Positions 23,199 through 36,015 of a stretch of 64,000 nucleotides of DNA are shown here, piece by piece. The position numbers and the translations under genes are program-made. The DNA is from Eucalyptus grandis (lineage: Eukaryota; Streptophyta; Magnoliopsida; Myrtales; Myrtaceae). The notes under the pieces were generated by a model. That model was not told where the DNA came from and did not search any database. It worked only from the letters and a program-made list of their open reading frames with translations. Location of the stretch: the NCBI RefSeq assembly GCF_016545825.1, contig NC_052621.1, forward strand, positions 12,920,199 to 12,984,198. Reading direction: 5' to 3'. Position 1 is the stretch's first letter. Every line of letters begins with the position of its first letter.

Positions 23199-24913
23199 AT
23201 ATATTCAATAATATCCTACAAGGATAGATTCACACGGCAAGTTCTGGCGCCTTTCGGTGATGTGTTCTTTATGCAAGAAGGCTCCATGGAGGATGGCAAC
23301 TCTGATCGAGAAGAGGCGGAGTAGTGACGTTGATGATCAGTGCTTGAGACTCGCAAGAGAAGAGAAAGGATCAGGCGCCCGTGGCTTGATGCCATTATTG
23401 TGGAACTCTCTGAAAAAGGAACTTCTCTGAGCTACATGAGGTTCAAACTATGTCAAATTTGAAAACAGGAAGGGGGAATAGAACGAATGGATCTTTAGGT
23501 ACATTTCCTTTTATGTTAGCTTTGCTATAGTGGAGGATCTCAGCAAGGTCTAAAAGGATGGCCCCCGATTCAGTAATGGATGATTCTCGTCTATCTGGCA
23601 CTGAAATTTCAACCGTCTAAAGCTGATGTCTGTGGTTGCGGTTTGGATTCGTGCTTCTGAATTTCAGTCTCGAGTAATATAGAACAAAAATGTCGAAGAA
23701 GGTTGCAAATCTTGTTGGTCCTCCCCTTTCGCATTGATGTCAAGACGGCCAAGCGTGGGGGTAAACTTGCTTGGTTTTGTATCCAAATTACCTTGACAGG
23801 CCCCCTTAAGAAGACAATTCTGAGGGATGGAAGAAGACTAGTCGTTCTTTGTGGAAGTTCTGAAAATTTGTGCTTCCACAATGGAGTCCTCGGTCACAGA
23901 AAGATAGCTGCCTCAATGTACTTCATCAGCGTTAATGGAGTCTCAAAGCTGCACAAAGCTCTAGTAATAGCTACAAGTAGAACTTAATAGTTACCCTTGG
24001 ATGCTTCTTGCAGGTTCCTAATGAGATGCTGGCCGGAAGAGAAAATGTTGGTGGTAGGTCTGTGTATTCTTACAGTGCTAGTATCCATCAAGACTATGAG
24101 CTTCTGCAACCTCATTGACATCGGTTTTCTCTGATCCTAAGATTCATTTGGGTTAAGTACATTGGAATGATGTTGCTCTTATTCAAAAGAGGCAGCGTGA
24201 AACCAGGGCCAGTCCCGACAGGGGGCTGGTGTATCCAGAAGCCATCCAACCAACTTAACACGTCGGTAACTTATCACTGCCCTATCCTCTTGGATTTTAG
24301 CTCTCCCAAACGAGGCATTGGTAATAAGCCACTCAGATTCGAACCCACGAGGATTTTCCTTCTCTTTCCTGCGACATTTGGGAGTTTAAAAATATCAAGC
24401 CTGTTCGTGCTATGTATAAATTTCTTTGACTCGGGATCGGAACAAAAATGAAGAAAGAACTTAGTAGATTGACTGGCGTTCAGAAATTTCTCAAGAATCT
24501 TGTCCATGGGTATCAAAAGATCCTGAAGGAAGAAGAAGTACTTCGCCAAGGATTTATCAAGCAAGCACTCTGGATCTTCATATTGATGGCACTTCATCTG
24601 CTTAGATATTTTGACAAGACCCAATGACAGAAATTACATGCAAAGGTATCTTGGCAACACCAGCAAACCAGAACTTCTGTTCAACATAAACCATAGAAAG
24701 AGAAGATATATACAGAGCTTATTGATCAGCATGATGATCACTTCTATTTAACACGTCTTAATCTGTATCGCATGCATAGTATGAAACATATCGCGGCGTA
24801 TGTCATCACAAGGCCATCGCCCTAGGATCAGCTAAATCCATCAAACCCCTACGCCTACAGATTTAAGGCTCTCTACATGAGGAAGCCTTCGAACTCCACT
24901 GGAAGCATCCTTA
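23199..24913. other. Unassigned intergenic region
   Basis: Higher GC than surrounding repeats and some medium open frames (for example 23703-23987 and 24167-24451 on +), but none has a start, splice pattern or motif that I recognise. The part next to 24914 must include the 3' UTR of the small mitochondrial-type gene. Confidence 0.4.
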
Positions 24914-25455
24914 TTAGGACCCGGCGGCGAGGCGGGCCCTGATGGCGGAATCACCAGTATCGAACTCCTGAAGGTGGGCGATCTTCCGGAACAGGGACTT
25001 GTTCACAAACTTCTCCGCCTCCTTCACCACCACCTCCGGCTCCACCACCTCCGGCAGCGTCTCCCTCCGCGACTTCCTCACCCACACCGTGGGCGAGTCC
25101 TTCAGTTCCCTCATCGCCGTGTAAAGCCCCAGCGAGGTGGAGAGGGTGATCATCCCGAGCGCCATGCAAACCGGCACGAAGTCCCCCTTCTTCATCCGCT
25201 TCTTCACTTGGTCAACCTCACTGCTGTCTATCGGCAGCGCGTGCGCTCGCATTTTCGGTGTCGTCGAAGTGGTGAAGCCGGCAGTCTGATTCAAGCGGCT
25301 CGAGAGCAATCGCAACAAATTCTGGGCCAAGAAAAGAAAGAAACAAAAGAACAGTCAGAAGACTTAATCCAGCACAAGGCCTACCTCGGATCGAAATTAG
25401 CCATAGGACGAGAGCGTTTCCTGAACACGAAGCCTACCTTGGATCGAAAAGCCAT
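24914..25455 (-). CDS. Small mitochondrial-type membrane protein, B12D/MLRQ-like
   Basis: Two exons, 25438-25455 and 24914-25321, give 141 residues. Exon 1 codes only MAFRSK; the next exon begins NLLRLLSSRLNQTAGFTTS, so residues 1-30 form an Arg/Ser-rich, acid-free presequence typical of mitochondria. The long open frame of exon 2 has no ATG at its head (it opens with TTG), which is why a separate first exon is needed; CAG at the acceptor and AAG/GTAGGC at the donor fit. A hydrophobic segment, VPVCMALGMITLSTSLGLYT (about 55-75), is one membrane span, followed by DSPTVWVRKSRRETLPEV, reminiscent of the NPEVRVTKENR-type region of B12D/MLRQ proteins, small subunits of or near respiratory complex I. 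The family call is by resemblance only. Confidence 0.7.
25382..25407 (-). repeat. Duplicate of exon 1 and its donor
   Basis: On the minus strand, ATGGCTAATTTCGATCCGAG/GTAGGC lies about 50 bp inside the intron, closely resembling the true ATGGCTTTTCGATCCAAG/GTAGGC at 25455-25432. The copy is 20 nt long, so splicing it to exon 2 would be out of frame. Confidence 0.65.
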
Positions 25456-27440
25456 GACGAAACCGAGACCTGTTTCGCAGTCGCAGGGTGATCAAGGAAT
25501 CAAGATCATCGTTTTATCTAAGCGAAGAGAGGTATCTGGAGCTAGTAAAGCTACAGAATCTAGAAGACGCTTGAATGAAGTGATGCCAATCAAATCATGA
25601 ATTTTCTTTAACCTTTTCCTTTTGGTGGAAAATCTGCAGTGAAAATGACTGCTTTCTAGGATGATCTGAAGATGACTACACTAAGCCAGAAGGTGCCATT
25701 TCTGCCCAGGTGGTGGGCTCCAAGCGTTGCGACGTTGCTCCACATTTTCTCCCTCGTACATGATCAAAATCAATTTTTTTTTATATAAACAGGATAGCTA
25801 TCACATTAGAAAATAATCAGAATCTGTATTAAAACGTGTTAGGATCGTTTGATCCAATGAGATTTTATGTGAAATTTTATGTGAGACCCACTATTTTGAA
25901 TAGTTGACATGAATAATGAGATTTAAGAGAAGTCAAAAAGACAATGCAGAGCGGTAGTACTGCATTTTCTCTCTTTTAATGTTGGATAGTAGGTCCTTGC
26001 ATAAACTTATTTGTTCTGAAATCAATAGCGTATGACCTAATTCGTTTATCCAGATGTATACATTTTCACTATCAGATTGCTTAATAAGTTTCCCAAACAC
26101 TAATTGATGTATCTATTGTAAATGGGTGCTGCAGCTTTTACAAAAATATATGGCAAACTCTTCATTTCTACGACATCCTCGAAGTTACAGCAGGCTTATA
26201 GTAATTTCTGGAAAGGTGCCTCAACCCTACGCAAAGAGCGCGAATTCTATGACATCCAGCGCCTGTAAGGAAAATAGAGAAGGGTATAATTGATCTTAAT
26301 CCTGTCTGGAATTAAAAAAAAAAAAAAAAAGCTTCATTGAGAAAGGAAGTTGGAAGGGACTGAGAGAGAGGTAAGCCACCTCCCAAAGCATCTGGTTTGT
26401 CCTTCTAGATTGAGTACAGATCGATCTGCCCTCGTCGAGGGGAATCATCGACGTTCGAGATCAAGTGGCTGCCTCCCAGGCGAGGGCCACCGATGAAGAG
26501 GGTCGCCGGAGACGTTTCGTACCATATTTTTCATGCTATTAAGAGGATCGAAAACTTCTCCCATTCAACAGACATTTAGCATGGTACGATATTACTGAAG
26601 AAAGAAGTAATGAGAAAGATATTACTAGAGATCAGTTTCTATGAGGCGCAATACCCATGGTGTCTTCTAGGCGTTATTTCAAAGGAAACAACAAATTGTA
26701 TCAAGAAATTATTCTTCAATTCTTGTTCTTAGTTTGATGTGCAATGTCGTCACTAGATTTTTAAATTGTCCAATGCGATCCCTAAATATTTAATACATGT
26801 TTAATTTAGTCATTAAATTATATGAAAATACTCGATGTTATCTCAATTTTAAATGGAATGACAATATTGAATATCTTTATATAGTTCATGAATTAAATTA
26901 AATATATACTAAAAATTTATAGATCACATTGCATAAATTAAAATTTATGGTCAATATTACAAATTAGGCTAAGGTTTAAAGATCATTTATGTCATTATCC
27001 CAAATAAGGACAGAAATCCTGCAACTATTCAAAGTTTCAAGATTATGGCGTTACGGTGCTAAATTTCCCACATTTTTTAGCAATCGACATCATTTGTCTA
27101 TTTTCTTTTAAATATACTGATTAAAAAAAAAAATCAAATGCACGAGTAACGTTACTTGTTGACATTACTTGCAAGTTGCGACATTGTTTTTTTTTTTTTT
27201 TTTTTTTTTTTTTGGGGGTCCTGGTAATTTTGCTATAAAATGATAAAATTTGGCGTTGGGCTTGGTCCAAGGAATGGAAGTGCCGTGAGAGATACGGAAC
27301 GTCGTCGTTCCTCTCCGAAGAGCTCATCTTCCCCAGCGCCACCTGAGCAACTCATCAAAGCAACCGAGAACCGACCACATCTTCCCAATCCAAATCCCCG
27401 AATCCGAGTCCGAATCCGAATCCCCATCGATTCGTCCGGA
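25456..27440. other. Divergent intergenic region with leader of the MAEA gene
   Basis: Between two head-to-head genes. Contains a poly-A run (26310-26328), an AT-rich repeat (26740-26960) and a T27 tract (27187-27213). From 27240 to 27440 the frame of the MAEA gene stays open upstream of the chosen ATG. Confidence 0.55.
26740..26960. repeat. Dispersed AT-rich repeat, shared with 63820-64000
   Basis: TTTAATTTAGTCATTAAATT and following words match ATTTAATTTACTCTTTAAAT and neighbours near 63945. The type is unknown. Confidence 0.5.
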
Positions 27441-30400
27441 ATGGAGATCGATCCCCTCCCCAAGGGCGCCCCGCCGGCCGCCGCCGCCGCCGCCGTCGCC
27501 GCCGCCGCGGCCGCCACCAACGCCCCGTCGTCGAAGCTGTCGCGGCTGACGGAGTCGCTGAAGCTGGAGCACCAGTACATGCGGGTCCCCTTCGAGCACT
27601 ACAAGAAGTCGATGCGCGCCAACCACCGCGTCGTCGAGAAGGAGGTCTCCGCCGTCGTGTCCGCCGTCTCCGACGCCGCCGAGGCGCCCGGCGAGGACAA
27701 CGCCGTCGATCGGCTCAGCTCGCTCGTTTCCAGGTTGCAGGGCCTCAAGAGGAAGGTGCTCTGGTTTTCCTTGATGCGTCATCGGTGAATTGTAGTTTCA
27801 TGAGGTTGGATTGTTTCTAGATGGTTCTTGTTGCGCTTAGGTTGGGGAAGAGGTTTGGTTTGTTGGCTGGCTAATGGAAGCTTTTGACGTGGTAGTGAAT
27901 ATCGAGTCCTGCAGAATTGCAGGGAATTAGGTAAAGATTGAAATGAAGGACCTTAAAGTGAGGTTCGGGCTGATTACCTGATGAGAATTGTCGTCATAAC
28001 TATGGGGAGTTTGATAGTTTTTTTTCCTACCACTTTTATTATTGAAAGAGGTATAATTAACCCAGTGGCCACCCTTCTCACATTGGGAAGGGATAGGTGG
28101 GGAGTTCGAATCCCCACCTTCTTGGGGGTTGGGTTGGGGTGGGACGATTAGATTCAGGTATGAGTTTCAACTCCCACGTCCTGCAAAGGGGTAGGACAAA
28201 AGTTTGAAATAGGTTGAGAGTTGGAGTAGGATTGACCCAAAAAAAGGGTATAGTTAATCAGTATTTCTCTCTCTCTCTCTTTTTTTCTTTGTGATGGAGT
28301 AAAGAAAGAGTAATTTTCTCAATTCAATGTATAAGGAAGTTAAGGGGTTGTGAGGAAGGTTTAAAAAAAACCTGGTTGTGTTCAAGGAGTTGAATTATGT
28401 TATCTCTCAGTACTGTTCTGTAAATAGTTGACTGAGAGTTCTCGTATCCAATCAAGTTGCTTCCTTTAGCCGAAAAGAAATGAAAGATTTCCAAGCAGCC
28501 AATGATGAAAGATATGATGTGATATTTAGATTGTGATGAACATACCATTGGCTGAGGTCTTATTTGAACTACTTGTTTTGTGATGAGGAACTTTTCTTGG
28601 GCAAGGCCACACATAATGCGTATATTCTCCCTTAGCTGTATGTGTGCTCAGTTAGTCTTAATGCTGTATGCTTAAGTAGCTGTGACGACATGTAACTTTG
28701 TATTTTTTTGACCTTGAGTAGTTGGGAGAGGGAAGTCGGACAGAGCACTTGCAAGCTCAGAGATGCCGAGCTCGATTAGAGCACTTAGAATCAGCTGACC
28801 CGGAGAATTTATCTGAGTGGAGCAACACTCGATTAAAGCGAATTCTTGTAGATTACATGTTGCGGATGTCTTACTATGATACTGCTGCAAAGCTTGCAGA
28901 GAGTACTAATATACAGGTACTTGGCTTTATTCTCTCCTGTGTAATCTTGGAAAATGATTATGATCTGTGTGATCTTTATGGGCTAGGATCTTGTTGATAT
29001 TGATGTATTCCTGGAAGCCAAAAAAGTTATTGATGCACTCCAAAATAAGGAAGTGGGTCCTGCCCTAGCTTGGTGCACTGAAAACAAGTCAAGATTAAAG
29101 AAATCCAAGGTACTTACTCTCCAATTGATTGGTCCTTTCTAAATAATTAGTTAGAACTCTTCGATGTACTTTTTCTCTTAATGTGCTTGCTCTCTTGTGA
29201 TGGCTGTATGATTTGAAGCCAAATAAATGTGAATTATCACTATGTAGAATAACAGCTTGACACAGCTCATCTTTTCTCTATCTAAATTTGACACTTTTTT
29301 ATTAACCCACTTTGTCTATTGGATTGCACTGACTTAGTAATTCTTTGGTATGACACTTGCATCTTGTTGCTGCTTTGATATCAAATGAAGAATGTTGTAC
29401 ATATCGAAATGTCTTGACTAGTTATATGAATTTATAAGATCATAAACTGGAGCTTTTATTTATTTATTTTATTTTTTATTTTTTATGCTTCTACTAGTGA
29501 CAGTTGCAGATTACTGTGCAGATGGCTTAGTTGTTGAATTAAAGAGAACTTTTGCTGCATGATTCTTTCTGGGGCTTTGTAAGTTTGTGATAATCGCTTG
29601 AAAGATAGTTTAGTATGGCTCAGCTTCATGGATATGATTGAACCAAACATCCAATCTTGGCTACACTTTGGCTGGAAATTTTGTTGTTGTTTATGCTTGA
29701 GTTTGGTCCACAAGTCCTCTTCAAGAGTTGCCGAACAGTGTCATGTCAAGAAAATTGCGAAACCCAACAGAAGCCATGTTCTTCTGATTTCTCATTTTAT
29801 TCTTTTGTTCATTGTCAAGGTTTATGAAATGGAATAAATAAAACCTAACAGATGATATTCAGGTATTTTCTTTGGCATTTTATTTTCTATTACTAAGTGG
29901 CTAGTGCTAAGTTTTGGTGAATGGTCATTTAACTAGGTAATAGATGGCTTTCCCTGGTTTTTAGCCTGCTTAAGGTTATATAATAAGATCTTTAGGCTCT
30001 TATTATAAATTTCAGATTTTGAAGACAATTTGAAACTGGAAATTTTTGCTCCAGTGCAACTGCAGATCTACTCTGTCACTCAATGACAATTTGTATTTTG
30101 TGGTTTCATACTTGATTCATCAAGATATCTATTGCTTGAGGTAGATTGAGTTATCACATTTGTGCCAGTACCTGCATGAATGCGAATTGTTTGAGTTATA
30201 GTGAGGTAGCCTTTATTAAGAAGCCTTTGTGAAAATTTGTGATACACAATATAAAAAGAAAATGGTGCTTTGGCATTAGTGTCGAAAGGAAGGAGAATGA
30301 CTAGTGGCCAATGAGCATGCATTCTAGGCATTTTTTGGTTAGATATCTTTGATGAAGATTACCTTAGGGCAAGTTTCATACTTTTGCTGCTATACTTTGA

Positions 30401-33227
30401 TTTATCCCATGTCACTCAACTTTTTGGTATTGTCTCAGTATTTTGACTCTGTCAATTTGCACTAAAGCCACAAACAGAGATCTAATGTGCAAATTCACTT
30501 GAAAAAGATACATGTGGGCATCTTTGTGGAGATTCATGCATAGAAAATATATGTCTCATCTATGTAATTAGCTAGTTACCATATTATTAAAAGAATTGCT
30601 CATACAATAGATCAGATTTTCATCTGTGATTTTTATGTCAGGTCAAGAGAGTGGTGACTTTGAAATAATGTCAAAGTTGACCGGTTACCATACCAATGAT
30701 AGTAGTAAAAATGAAATTCATGCCAGTGTCTATCGTATAAAAAGTAATTTTTTGGCTTTCTTCAACTAGTCACCGTTATTCATGACATTGTATTTTCGTC
30801 CACGACGAAGTTGATGTACTATTCTCTTAGTGAAAAAAATGATATCTGCATCTCCCCAGGATAGAATAAATTAATTAGACTATCTATGCATTTTCTAGTA
30901 ATCAGTCCGATATGAACAGTGTTTGGAATTATGTTGCAGTAATGCTCGAATTTTATCGTGAAATTTTAAGACATGCAATAAGTCTCAAGAATGTTTTTCG
31001 TGACAGAGTATTTTTGAGTTCCAATTAAGACTTCAAGAGTTTGTCGAATTGGTGAGAGCAGAGAACAGCATGCAAGCTATTACCTACGCCAGAAAGTACC
31101 TTGCACCATGGGGATCTACACATATGAAAGAGCTGCAACGAGTCATGGCCACATTAGCATTCAGAAGCAACACTGAATGTGCAACCTACAAGGTGATCTG
31201 CATTTCTCTTGCGCTGATATGATGTAGAATGAAGGCCATTCATTAGTGCTTGCTCAAGCTAGATTACTACCATGAAGCAATGAGCTTAACTTCATGATGG
31301 CTGTCTATACTAGCTGAAGACAATAGCTAACTGTCTCTTTATTCTATTATCATGTGAGAGGAAAATAAATTTATGGACTTTTTGGTGTGGATCATTGATT
31401 TTTTATGTTGCTATTGAAGTTAAGTTGGGCATGCTACTGAGAATTGAGTTCATTCCATACAGCCAGTGCTTGTCTATTTGGTATCTCACAATTCACTGTG
31501 TGTGGGTAAGGTGCTCAGTGAAAATTTTCTGTTAAATATTCTTACTGTTTAATCTGACAACTTTGTAGCTCTTTTAGTTGAAATTTGTTCATTAAAAGTC
31601 ATTTAGTTTGTTTGTACCTTGTCTACCATGATAGCAGGTACTTATCAGTCATAGTTCTAATTAGGACCCTTCAAGATTCTCACCAAACTTTGACCAAATC
31701 TAAAAGGTCTTCACTGACAATGTGTTATCGCCAATTACTTATGTACTCTTAATAACTTAACATCGGTCTGGGCATTTTCATATTATGTCTTGACTCGAAG
31801 GATGCGAATGTATTCTTTTACAGGTTTTATTTGAACCGAAGCAATGGGATTTCCTTGTGGATCAATTTAGACAGGAATTCTGCAGATTATATGGAATGAC
31901 TTTTGAGCCTTTGCTAAGCATATATTTGCAGGCTGGATTGTCTGCTCTGAAAACTCCGTATCCTTTTTTCTTTTTCTATTTTTTTGAATTCTTTGGTGTG
32001 ATTACTTCTCTGCATTCGTTCAATTCATTCTCCTTTCTTTAACATGTGAGTGCCACTGTATGCATCTACTATTTCGTTTTGCAATTTACCTATAGGATTT
32101 TCCAACTATCGTCATCAATTTATCAGATGAATAGTGATAGAGTCAATATTACAAGGAGGGATTGCAAAGATTTGCATGGTAGTCCACATACTTGAACCTG
32201 GATTTAGGGCATGTTATGCAATGAATTATTTGTGTATGTGTTTTCCCCCATCTAATTCACATTTCTATTAGGTTACAGTAGTTGTGAAACCAAAGAGTAC
32301 CACAAGAAGCATAATAGTACTTATTTTGTGGGGCCAATATTTTATGGGAATCTATGTATTAGCTTTTAAAGAACCAAAATGTATATAGGTTTGACTCTTT
32401 TGCACTGGAGTCGCAAAATTTGTAATTATGGAGTGGTTGAGAATTTGAGATGGAATACTTAGAGATCCACCCAAAATTCGGCCCAAATTTGGAGCCACGT
32501 TGATTCAGACTTGGCTTGTTACACTAAAGATCCATGGAACCTTGTTGCACAGAGGCCACATAATTTGTTCATCTCTGGTGCAACCATGTCCAGGAAGGCC
32601 TTGGTTGGCAATGAACGGTGGAAGGATATCACTGGGCCATGGCATTTCATCTGACGTTGTCCTTGAGTGTGCAGAGGACCCCGTAACAGTATCTGGAATC
32701 GAAAATTGCTTGAGTGATACATTGAGCAAGAGATTAATCCATGAAGTCAACTATATGTTCTGAGGATTACCCATGTTAATTCAGCCTGGTTACTTTAGTT
32801 AGCTTTTTTGTTCCTTTTCACTTTCATATGTGTTTGCCTTGACCTAATTTAGATTCTGCACTGAGGATGGTTGCACAAAGGAAGACCCGTTATCGCAGGA
32901 AAGTTTCCGAAAACTTGCAATGCCATTACCTTTCTCCAAGCAGGAGCACTCGAAGCTTGTTTGTTATATAACTAAAGAACTTATGGACACGGAGAACCCA
33001 CCTCTAGTCCTACCAAATGGCTATGTCTACAGCACCAAGGTATGTGTCGATGTGTAAATTGTTTACTACGAGTGTCTTGAGTTTTTGTTTAATTGATGCT
33101 AACATAATCTTTTCTCCTGAGACAGGCTCTTGAAGAAATGGCAAAGAAGAACAATGGTAAAATCACCTGCCCTAGGACAAACTTCGGCTGCGACTATTCT
33201 GATCTGGTGAAGGCATACATATCTTGA
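27441..33227 (+). CDS. MAEA/GID9-like subunit of the GID/CTLH E3 ubiquitin ligase
   Basis: The CTLH complex marks proteins for degradation; MAEA (yeast Gid9/Fyv10 type) supplies one of the two RING-like subunits. Seven exons: 27441-27755, 28722-28916, 28987-29109, 31007-31192, 31824-31957, 32853-33039, 33126-33227; all GT-AG with closing phases, 413 residues. Order: an alanine-rich N terminus (about 10-25), a helical region with LKLEHQYMRVPFEHYKK, LisH (RLKRILVDYMLRMSYYDTA, about 142-160), CTLH/CRA helices (FEFQLRLQEFVELVRAEN) and a C-terminal Gid-type RING (CYITKELMD ... GYVYSTK ... ITCPRT). The start ATG at 27441 (MEIDPLPKG) was preferred over the in-frame one at 27240 because plant homologues begin MEID. 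It is the likely orthologue of Arabidopsis At3g55070. Confidence 0.95.
28061..28247 (+). mobile_element. tRNA-derived SINE in MAEA intron 1
   Basis: Flanked by GTATAATTAA (28051-28060) and GTATAGTTAA (28248-28257), a 10-bp target duplication with one mismatch. The head has a box A-like CCAGTGGCCACC and, about 38 bp on, a box B, GAGTTCGAATCCCC (28102-28115), as in RNA polymerase III promoters. It ends in a short A-run, CCCAAAAAAAGG. Length 187 bp; not spliced into the coding exons. Confidence 0.85.
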
Positions 33228-34277
33228 TGTACAATTGCAACAGAGCTTATGAAGTACGGATTCTGAAGCTCTGTAATCTGCTCCTCTTCGGAGAAACTCC
33301 TGAAAAGTCGTGTTGATATTTCTGGGAAATCTCGTGTACATAATGCAGAAAGCACCCTTATCAGTATCAGCACATCTATTGATTCATAAGTTCAGTAACC
33401 AGAGTTTTTCGTTCTCTTTTGTCATTTGATGTTCCGATTGATAGCAAATGCAATCGCATGCATTCACATGCTCAGATCAGACTAGTGGCAAAGTAACAAT
33501 CGCTGCCGCCGTTCGATCTTAATATTTTCTAATTTCCTTTTCGTTTAACTTCTGTTGTTTAGCAAACGTGGAGAATTTGCAGTGTGAAAAGTTCTTGGAA
33601 AGCTTCTTCTAGTGGTGACCGGAAATGTGCGCAAATCTGGGCTTTAGGCATGTGTAAAATAGTCCCACTCCCACCGGATGCAAAGCATAAAAATTGTAAA
33701 TTAAGTTCAGAACTGAGGAGAAATAAGGTTTAGCGAAAAAGAAATCAGGGTCGAGGTAAAAAATTCTGGCTTTTGATCATATTTTGTCAAATCAGGCGAA
33801 ATCAAAGACTAGATACCTGGTCTTGAAAATCTGAACTTTTCCAAATCCGGAAAACAGACAGAATTCGAGGATCGCTCCTCGTAGCAAATACTTTTATGCA
33901 TACATTTTCTGGTTAATTTACACCATATTTTATTCTCATAAGATAATACGCAATTGCTAACATCCCACCGGATGCTACATTAGAAGCACATTGGGAATGT
34001 AGATAATTGGGATCATATACATATAAAATGATAGCAATGGAATGTCAATCCTTAGGCTTTATTTGTGCAGTCTCTATTCCTTGATAATCGAAACCTAAAG
34101 ATCTATAAACTAGTCAATGCTTGACTAGCCAAGCAGACAAACGACCTTGCAGCTTTTCTATCTCCTGCTTTTTAATTTGTATTTTTATTTGTATAAGTAG
34201 TTCACATTTACAATAAGATGCAATTTATGAGGATTAATTTGTTGTTTGTTATTCTATATTAAAGAATGCTGCCTAAT
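33228..34277. other. MAEA 3' region and non-coding DNA
   Basis: The first 200-300 bp should be 3' UTR. The rest shows no coding frame, RNA gene or element that I recognise. Confidence 0.5.
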
Positions 34278-35436
34278 TCAATGATTCGTGGGATATACTA
34301 AACTTTTATATTTGAAAAATGTTTTAGAAGGTATCTCTAAAGTAAATGGTGATTCATAGAGTAATATTTTATCATAATTTGCAGCATGAGTACTATGTCC
34401 AACATGAAACTTGTGATTGATAGTAAAACACTGATTTTCTTCTTGAGATCTAATTCGCTCTTCATAAATATCTCTAGCTATCTTCTTACGAAGTTTTATT
34501 ATAGCATCTATAACTAACTTTATTTTAGGACAGCCTAACAAATAGACTTCTATAGGAATTAGCTCATCGGCTTCTCGAACAGTATTATACGAATCAATAC
34601 CGAACACCCCCCTTTTAAGAAAATAGAAGTCTATTTTATGCTAAAAGGGTGTCTCTGAAGGGCTTGAACGGGAGAAGTTCTTCCACTGTGGGAAGGCATA
34701 CTTGCAGGAAACTGACTTCGTCCTCCCCGATTTTAAGTCTAGATCCATTCGAATGATATCAAAGCCATGGTTTTGTTTGTAATAATATTTGTTCCATGCG
34801 CTTAGTAGATGAATCCAATGCTGAGAATATCTTTTCACATCATGGCAAATCATCCATAAATACTAGAAGCACTTGTTTCCCTTTTTGCATCTCCATCTTC
34901 TTCAACCCCTTCAGATTTTCGTGTTTCAAATGCTTCTAAGATAGATTATCTCTATGAAGTCTCTCTTAGTGATAAAACTAAGATCTCTGAAACCCAGCTT
35001 CCCCTGATGAACCCCTATTCTGCTTTTGCTAAACCCACTTCATCATTTTCTCCCATCCGATCTATTCACCGGCTCATTCGCCAAACTCTGAAGGAAGTAA
35101 AAGAGTTTGTTATATTTTAGTTCAGGCATTTGTTCATATAATCTCACTAAAGAAGGAGCCACTTTCACTGTTACTGTGCCGGATATTAAAATGAGGTCCG
35201 TCTGTCTAGGACTCAATCTCTGTACCAGTCCATAACGATCAAAGTCGAATCACGAGCCTATTAATGAAGCAAATTTAATGAAGCAACAACTGATACCATA
35301 AAGAAGGGGCCATAAACTAGAGAGCCTTGAACAATTTGAAAGATTATTTAATGTAGTTGAAATAGTTGAACTGTCTCTATGTTATTTTTTTTTATATACT
35401 TTTTTTATTGTCTGAATATTCAAGAACTAAGATCAT
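34278..35436 (-). pseudogene. ndhK: ndhK pseudogene of plastid origin, split
   Basis: The plastid gene encodes a [4Fe-4S] subunit of the NDH complex. Recognisable pieces are [12 protein letters not shown] at 35436 onward, [21 protein letters not shown] around 35240-35180, [14 protein letters not shown] ending at 35112, and, after 504 bp of other [21 protein letters not shown] to [12 protein letters not shown] (34607-34278). About a dozen codons, including the block with an iron-sulfur cysteine (expected GACTITGG), are missing at the insertion point. Internal stops occur in the 5' third. Confidence 0.92.
34608..35111. other. Unidentified 504-bp insertion inside the ndhK relic
   Basis: This segment is not plastid ndhK. 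On + there is an 80-codon open stretch ending at 35120 (with ...SKIDYLYEVSLSDKTK and [16 protein letters not shown]). On - there is a stretch with MDLDLKSGRTKS or, in another frame, GEDEVSFLQVCLPTVEELL. I recognise none of them, and no terminal repeats or target duplication were seen. Confidence 0.5.
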
Positions 35437-35790
35437 TCCAATGATCCTTCTCACCATGCATAAACTAAACCAACAATTAGGATAAGCATGAACATGAAAG
35501 CTTGTATAAATATGGAAATCTCCAATACATTGAAACTCATTGCCCATGGATAAAAAAAAAACTATTTCAACATAAAAAACAACAAAAACTAGGGAAAACA
35601 TATAATAATTGATTCGAAATTGTAACCAAGCATCACTCATTGGTTCTATACCCGATTCATAAATCGAAAGTTTCTCTGGCCCTTTGCTAATTAGGGCTAA
35701 AATTCCAGAAATTAGAAATGCCAAAATAGAAATAACACTTGATATTATTAGAAATGTCTAGAAAATATCACATTCATAAAGCAAAAACAT
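35427..35790 (-). pseudogene. ndhC: ndhC pseudogene of plastid origin
   Basis: NDH subunit 3. It starts MFLLYEC and continues as [52 protein letters not shown] stop replaces the tryptophan expected at about codon 11, a frame change follows the VFFL region, and the C terminus reads YAW-stop-EGSLE-stop-S for the usual YAWRKGALEWS. Confidence 0.93.
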
Positions 35791-36015
35791 GGATGAACTC
35801 CTATGAGTTTGAAAAATATACCCGATTAGTCGATTCAATTTAGTCCATTCAATTAAAATTAATTGTAAAGTCATCCACAATATCAAATAAATCATTTTGA
35901 TTGACCTATCTAGTTTCGTTTGTTAACCATAGTACATGTCTTGTTTAAATATTTATCAATTGGAATCCTATTTATATTAATCTTACTTCGATTTTTTTTT
36001 TTTTTTGATATAGAT

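Noticed and set aside
24280..24370. tRNA-like box B (ATTCGAACCCAC) suggesting a SINE or tRNA
   Set aside because: No box A at the right distance on the correct strand and no flanking duplication.
27233..27782. Open frames on - opposite the first MAEA exon
   Set aside because: Antisense of a GCC-rich coding exon; the + frame has homology and splice sites.
34278..35790. Functional NADH dehydrogenase genes
   Set aside because: Stops, frame loss and an internal insertion show a dead plastid copy in nuclear DNA.
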